Position numbers and translations under genes: made by a program. A DNA stretch of 64,000 bases from Fasciolopsis buskii (taxonomy: Eukaryota > Platyhelminthes > Trematoda > Plagiorchiida > Fasciolidae), in NCBI GenBank assembly GCA_008360955.1, contig LUCM01008996.1:70286-134285 (forward strand). The letters run 5' to 3'. Shown piece after piece: positions 62,960 to 64,000 of the stretch (the stretch's first letter is position 1; the number at the start of each line of letters is the position of its first letter). Below the pieces are notes generated by a model that was given only the letters and a program-made list of their open reading frames with translations, was not told where the DNA came from and ran no database searches.

Positions 62960-64000
62960 GCTTAGTTTATTTGTCATTCTCGACATACGCCCGAACAGAC
63001 TGCAGCACCGACATGCAAAAAGGTGAGTTTCATGACGAGCTCATCACTCTTGTTCGGAGGAGCAAAGGCTCTGACATTGTAGTGGTAGCAGGTGATTTTA
63101 ATGCACAAGTTGGGAAACTTAATGCATAAGAAACCTGTTTAGGTGGGCGATTCGTATTGCCTGCTCAGCGAACAGACAACGGGGAAAGACTTCTCCAATT
63201 CTTTGCGGACAATAATTCATTCTTGTTTAGCACGAACTTCCGACACGGTTGGCGTCGCACAGCGTCATGGCGCTCTAGCTCGACGGGTAGTCTGAGTCAG
63301 ATCGGCCATATCGCAGTAGGCTTCCGTTGGCGCAGTTCTGTCCAGAATTGTAGATCATACTGGACCACATACGTCGAATCGGACCATGTATTAGTTTTAT
63401 TGCGATTTTTGCTGCAGCTGAATGGCCATCGACGCAGGCCACAAACCCAATTGGCCGTCGAACATCTGTGTGATTCGGCTGCTCGCACCAGCTATGAATA
63501 GAAACTATCCGAGGAACTAAGGACTTCAACGAGCAGCAATGTAGACGAGCAGTGGGATCAAGTCAAGCAGTTGATGCATTTGGCAGCAGGTTTCGCCTGT
63601 GGTCCTAGATCTAGCGTCCATCAAAGATAAAGATACTGGATCTCGCAAAGGTCGCTGGGTCTAATGGTGCAAAACACTAGCCTCATAATTGCAAGGAGGT
63701 TAATGGGGGATGCGTTGATAGTTGCAGCGTCAGTTGACGACAAGCTTTAAGAAAGACCACGAAAATTGTTGGGTTAAGGTAGTCGAAGAGAATGAAGCAG
63801 CGGAGGCTTCAGTTAACAGATCAAGCTTATACGCGACACCGGTAGGGGGAGCGAGGAACTTCGGTTAGTGGAGTCGTGTGCGATAAAAATGGACAGCTCG
63901 TTCATGGTAAAGAACAAAGGTCGAACCGTCGGGTCGAGCGTTTCAGGAATCAGTTTAGGTGGCCGCATGGTAACGAATTTAGAACGACATCTGCAGCTGC

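Larger units (their letters stand above)
62020..64000 (+). mobile_element. RTE-like non-LTR retrotransposon, endonuclease region, truncated by window end
   Basis: Conceptual translation in broken frames gives an exonuclease-endonuclease-phosphatase fold domain. The start is LSPFNVRTLTQAGQQACLAL and IDVCCVNETRIQD (about 62587-62710; the catalytic Glu of the NETR motif is visible). It continues with GVGIFLCEKAEATLFDWIPV, then VVVAGDFNAQVGKLNA (GDFNA motif, about 63079-63129), then NGERLLQFFADNN, then SQIGHIAVGFRW (intact elements have QIDH, so the Asp is mutated to Gly) and ESDHVLV (SDH motif, near 63380). Stops, frameshifts and a 33-bp tandem duplication at 62894-62959 disrupt it. The reverse-transcriptase part would lie beyond the right edge. 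The start of about 62020 is a guess; sequence from there to 62580 looks like a 5' leader. Confidence 0.78.

Noticed and set aside
1..64000. CRISPR arrays, bacterial operons or phage genes
   Set aside because: No spaced direct-repeat arrays, ribosome-binding sites or gene clusters; the only repeats are microsatellites and eukaryotic retroelements.

Overview
The window is eukaryotic, repeat-rich and gene-poor, and looks like a flatworm (digenean trematode) nuclear genome; I cannot name the species. The inference rests on three things. There is a BCL11-type C2H2 zinc-finger gene with an intron. There are decayed RTE-like and CR1-like non-LTR retrotransposons. There is a tRNA-derived SINE that carries a hammerhead-ribozyme-like segment, an arrangement known from schistosome SINE/satellite repeats. 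Introns, dense microsatellites and the lack of operons rule out a prokaryote.

The one confident protein gene lies on the + strand at 39286-46383. An internal exon (39286-39787) and a long terminal exon (43451-46383) are separated by a 3.66 kb intron with compatible splice phase. The terminal exon encodes three C2H2 fingers matching the C-terminal finger triad (ZF4-6) of BCL11A/BCL11B. It also has Pro/Ser/Asn/Thr-rich flanks and a 12-residue polyglutamine run. The 5' exons of this gene were not found and may lie upstream in the window or outside it.

Most of the remaining explainable sequence is mobile-element debris. 12.9-13.7 kb (+) is the 3' end of an RTE-like LINE ending in a (GAT)n tail. 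15.4-16.6 kb (-) is a CR1/Jockey-like LINE with a large internal deletion. 27.1 kb and 55.1 kb hold two copies of a tRNA-derived SINE (family B). 27.3-28.0 kb is an inverted pair of identical tRNA-derived SINEs (family A), each with a degenerate hammerhead motif, the whole bounded by a 12-bp direct repeat. 20.5-20.8, 26.8 and 30.0-30.26 kb carry three copies of an unidentified repeat (family P). The 30 kb copy is a near-perfect palindrome centred on a single N and flanked by a 15-bp direct repeat. 62.0-64.0 kb (+) is the endonuclease part of an RTE-like LINE, broken by stops and a 33-bp tandem duplication and running off the window edge.

Microsatellites (AC, AT, GAT, GTT/GTA, CATA) are frequent. 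Elsewhere (about 0.06-12.9, 13.7-15.4, 16.6-20.5, 20.8-26.8, 30.3-39.3 and 46.4-62 kb) I see no recognisable gene. The open frames there are short and mostly look like chance frames; the two least easily dismissed (8578-9183 minus, 58159-58509 plus) are listed with low confidence.
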